33,098 nucleotides of DNA, taken from Nitrosopelagicus sp964511265. Lineage in GTDB: Archaea; Thermoproteota; Nitrososphaeria; Nitrososphaerales; Nitrosopumilaceae. The notes below the pieces were generated by a model that worked only from the letters and a program-made list of their open reading frames with translations, searched no databases and was not told the DNA's origin. Positions 31,415-33,098 of the stretch are shown here, piece by piece (positions within the stretch are counted from its first letter, which is position 1; every line of letters starts with the position of its first letter). The stretch lies in contig CAZEES010000012.1 of the NCBI GenBank assembly GCA_964511265.1, forward strand, positions 1-33,098. The letters are read 5' to 3'. The position numbers and the translations under genes are program-made.

Positions 31415-31510
31415 ATGAAAAAATGTAGGATTTGTGGATGTAGAGATCATCGGCTAATAGGATGCATACGTCACAAGTCAAAACAATGCAGTTGTTATAA
31501 GCAGGAATAA
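31415..31510 (+). CDS. Micro-protein with six cysteines (31 aa)
   Basis: ATG at 31415, TAA at 31508-31510. The 31-residue product has Cys4, Cys7, Cys9, Cys17, Cys25 and Cys27 with His12 and His20, enough ligands for one or two zinc ions. The end of the frame carries the TATA (ttataa, 31495-31500) of the next gene. No homologue is known to me. The dense Cys/His pattern supports a real gene, though the short length and weak own promoter argue caution. Confidence 0.5.
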   Translation: MKKCRICGCRDHRLIGCIRHKSKQCSCYKQE

Positions 31511-31522
31511 TTGTTAGAAAAT

Positions 31523-32338
31523 ATGGGATTGTTTGGGAGAAAAGAGGACCCAGAAGACTTGATGTATCAAGCAATGTCATTTTTAGAAAAAAATCAACCA
31601 AAGGCTGCAGTTTCATTATTTAAAAAAGTCACAAAGATTGATCCTGAGAATGTTAATGCATGGTATAATCAGGGTTTGGCGTTAAATCAAATGAAAAAGT
31701 ATGCAGATGCAATAACATGTTTTGATATGATAATACAAAGGAATTCAAATGATGCACCTGCATTGAATAATCGTGCCATTGCAATGGCAGAACTTGGAGA
31801 TTCAGAAGGGGCAATGGAATATTATGAAAAAGCAATAAAAGCAGACTCTAGCTATGCGCCTGCATATTACAACAAAGGGGTCTTACTGGACAAAAAACTC
31901 GAACATGATGAGGCACTGAAAGTATTAGAAGAAGCAATTAAGATAGATCCAAAAAAACCAAATCCAAGATTTTACAAAGGAATTGTATTAGGCAAAACAG
32001 GAAAACATGAGCTGGCATTGAATTGTTTTGAAAGTGTTTATAGAGCAAATCCAAGACATCTTGATTCCTTGTTTCATAAAGGAATAGAATTGGCAGAACT
32101 TGACAGACATGAAAAAGCAATCGATGTTTTTGACAAGATTCTGGATAAGCATAAAGGAAACATTAACGTAGTTTATGCAAAAGCTAGGAGTAAAGCCGCA
32201 TTAAATGAGGTCAACGAGGCATTTGATTTGCTAAACGTTGCAATTAAACATTCAAAGACAATCAAGTTATGGGCACGGAAAGAAAAGGTTTTTGAAAAAT
32301 TCTATGATGATCCAGAATTTCAGAGAATGGTAAAATAG
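31523..32338 (+). CDS. TPR-repeat protein
   Basis: The 271-residue protein is built of tandem 34-residue TPR units, for example VNAWYNQGLALNQMKKYADAI, APALNNRAIAMAELGDSEGAM and YAPAYYNKGVLLDKKLEHDEAL, followed by two or three weaker repeats, so it is a protein-interaction scaffold. The partner is unknown. I chose ATG 31523 (MGLFGRKEDPEDL) over TTG 31511, because ttataa (31495-31500) is at the leaderless distance. It converges with the unknown gene ending at 32339. Confidence 0.9.
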   Translation: MGLFGRKEDPEDLMYQAMSFLEKNQPKAAVSLFKKVTKIDPENVNAWYNQGLALNQMKKYADAITCFDMIIQRNSNDAPALNNRAIAMAELGDSEGAMEYYEKAIKADSSYAPAYYNKGVLLDKKLEHDEALKVLEEAIKIDPKKPNPRFYKGIVLGKTGKHELALNCFESVYRANPRHLDSLFHKGIELAELDRHEKAIDVFDKILDKHKGNINVVYAKARSKAALNEVNEAFDLLNVAIKHSKTIKLWARKEKVFEKFYDDPEFQRMVK

Positions 32339-33043
32339 TTACAAGATTTTTTTTCTAATTGCATCAATTCGTAATATTTTGATTCTTTTTTTAGGACCAA
32401 TTAATCTTGCCTCATAAATTGGAACGTAGATTTCCAAAATATCTCTAAATTCAATATTATCTTCAGATGATTTTACTCCAGCGTCAGCAGGTTTCATGAG
32501 TTTTGAGATTAATTTGGAAATTGCAGCATCAAGTGTAATTTCAGGTCGGCGTATAGAATCCCTACTTTCATTTAGTGTTTTTTTGGGATGTTTGTCCAAT
32601 AGTTTTAGTGTATCATTGTATGAGAGATTCATCTCTTTCCCATGATGATCAAATGATATATCATCTGTATTCTCAAGCATTACCCGTTCCTGCATTTCAA
32701 TTTTTACTTTATTTTTGAAAGATGGTTCTAATTTACTGAAAACTCCTTTCTTTGTTTTGATAGGAAAAACCTCATCAGATATTATCACCTCTTGAACATC
32801 TTTGTCAACAGATAAGGTATGAGTTGCATCACGAATAAAATCAACACTATACTTTCCCGATAAGAGAAGAATTGCTTCAAAGTGTAGGTTAAGTGAATGC
32901 ATATGTATCTCACTTTTCTTAGGTTTGTGAAGTAATGTTTGGAAAAGCTTTACTTTTCTTGAATCAACCATTTCTTCAGCATCGTCAGAATCAAGATGTG
33001 GTTTTAATGAGATTACTTTTGTTTTTGTGTTAATTTTTGTCAT
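32339..33043 (-). CDS. Hypothetical protein of about 234 aa
   Basis: I do not recognise this protein. The N-terminal half has beta-like segments (TKVISLKPHL, HMHSLNLHFEAILLLSGKYSVDFI, EVIISDEVFPI) and the second half is charged and helical, ending IRKKIL, with a conserved-looking EFRDILEIYVPIYEARLIGPKKRIKILRIDAI strand region. No signal peptide, Cys cluster or nucleotide motif. ATG 33043 (MTKINTKTK) is preferred over ATG 33067, because the TATA (plus tttttaag, about 33070-33077) is nearer 26 nt from 33043. Confidence 0.7.
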   Translation of the reverse strand: MTKINTKTKVISLKPHLDSDDAEEMVDSRKVKLFQTLLHKPKKSEIHMHSLNLHFEAILLLSGKYSVDFIRDATHTLSVDKDVQEVIISDEVFPIKTKKGVFSKLEPSFKNKVKIEMQERVMLENTDDISFDHHGKEMNLSYNDTLKLLDKHPKKTLNESRDSIRRPEITLDAAISKLISKLMKPADAGVKSSEDNIEFRDILEIYVPIYEARLIGPKKRIKILRIDAIRKKIL

Positions 33044-33098
33044 GTGAACTACATATGGTACATTCATGTATTTTTAAGTCCTATTAGACTAAGAGACA

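Noticed and set aside
1..33098. CRISPR arrays, insertion sequences, phage or restriction genes
   Set aside because: No regularly spaced repeats, transposases, integrases or cas-like proteins are seen. The only tandem repeats are the codons of the H1-like gene.

Overview
The window looks like chromosomal core sequence from an AT-rich marine ammonia-oxidising archaeon (Nitrososphaerota/Thaumarchaeota, Nitrosopumilaceae-like). The case rests on protein content: a CdvA-type division protein, archaeal ribosomal protein S25e, RNA polymerase subunit K, Alba, FEN-1 with a C-terminal PCNA-binding motif, an archaeal proteasome beta subunit, a TrmI-type tRNA methyltransferase, a Lys/Ala-rich histone-H1-like protein, and a class II tRNA-Ser with a short anticodon-loop intron. 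There are no phage, transposon, CRISPR or plasmid signatures. Two runs of exactly 100 N (9523-9622 and 26340-26439) are scaffold gaps; the second lies inside a repetitive gene.

Layout. 1-3164: small, mostly lineage-specific proteins around a deoxyhypusine-synthase-family enzyme. 3251-5277: information-processing genes (S25e, cyclophilin-like protein, RpoK, Alba, HTH regulator). 5381-9825: an asparagine-synthetase-like enzyme with a zinc ribbon, two tiny zinc proteins, an aldo/keto reductase, a UbiA prenyltransferase and a DUF2203 protein. 9849-16142: alpha/beta hydrolase and MetRS on the minus strand, then SAH hydrolase, a Rieske protein, NAD synthase and CysRS on the plus strand. 16270-18666: universal stress protein, tRNA-Ser(CGA), FEN-1, a 309-bp non-coding stretch with structured repeats, and two small proteins. 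18670-21438: acetyl-CoA synthetase and CdvA. 21571-25418: a tandem ThyX, MsrB, homoserine dehydrogenase and a PUA-domain protein. 25420-26618: a predicted inactive proteasome beta subunit and the H1-like protein. 26708-30449: the M20 peptidase / NAD(P)HX dehydratase / TrmI operon and QueE. 30502-33043: small zinc-finger and helix-rich proteins, a TPR protein and an unknown protein.

Expression logic. Over most of the window a TATA-like element is centred about 26 nt upstream of the start codon, which implies largely leaderless mRNAs. That spacing was used to choose among alternative starts and supports several TTG/GTG starts (RpoK, Acs, ThyX, SAH hydrolase, the DHS-like gene). Two divergent gene pairs (3918/3970 and 30449/30502) appear to share a single TATA element placed almost symmetrically between their two start codons. 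Co-directional genes that touch or overlap (ThyX-MsrB, Hom-PUA, DUF2203-UbiA, MetRS-hydrolase, TrmI-NnrD-M20, Rieske-NadE-CysS) are probably co-transcribed.

Most interesting for follow-up: the shared divergent promoters; a proteasome beta subunit whose catalytic Thr1 is Ala; the double-domain ThyX; an asparagine-synthetase-like protein without a glutaminase domain; the H1-like gene with a palindrome abutting its TATA box; structured non-coding DNA downstream of FEN-1 and of the H1-like gene; and several very small Cys-rich proteins (50, 50, 55 and 31 aa) that ordinary gene calling could miss. No unmistakably new multi-gene system was found.
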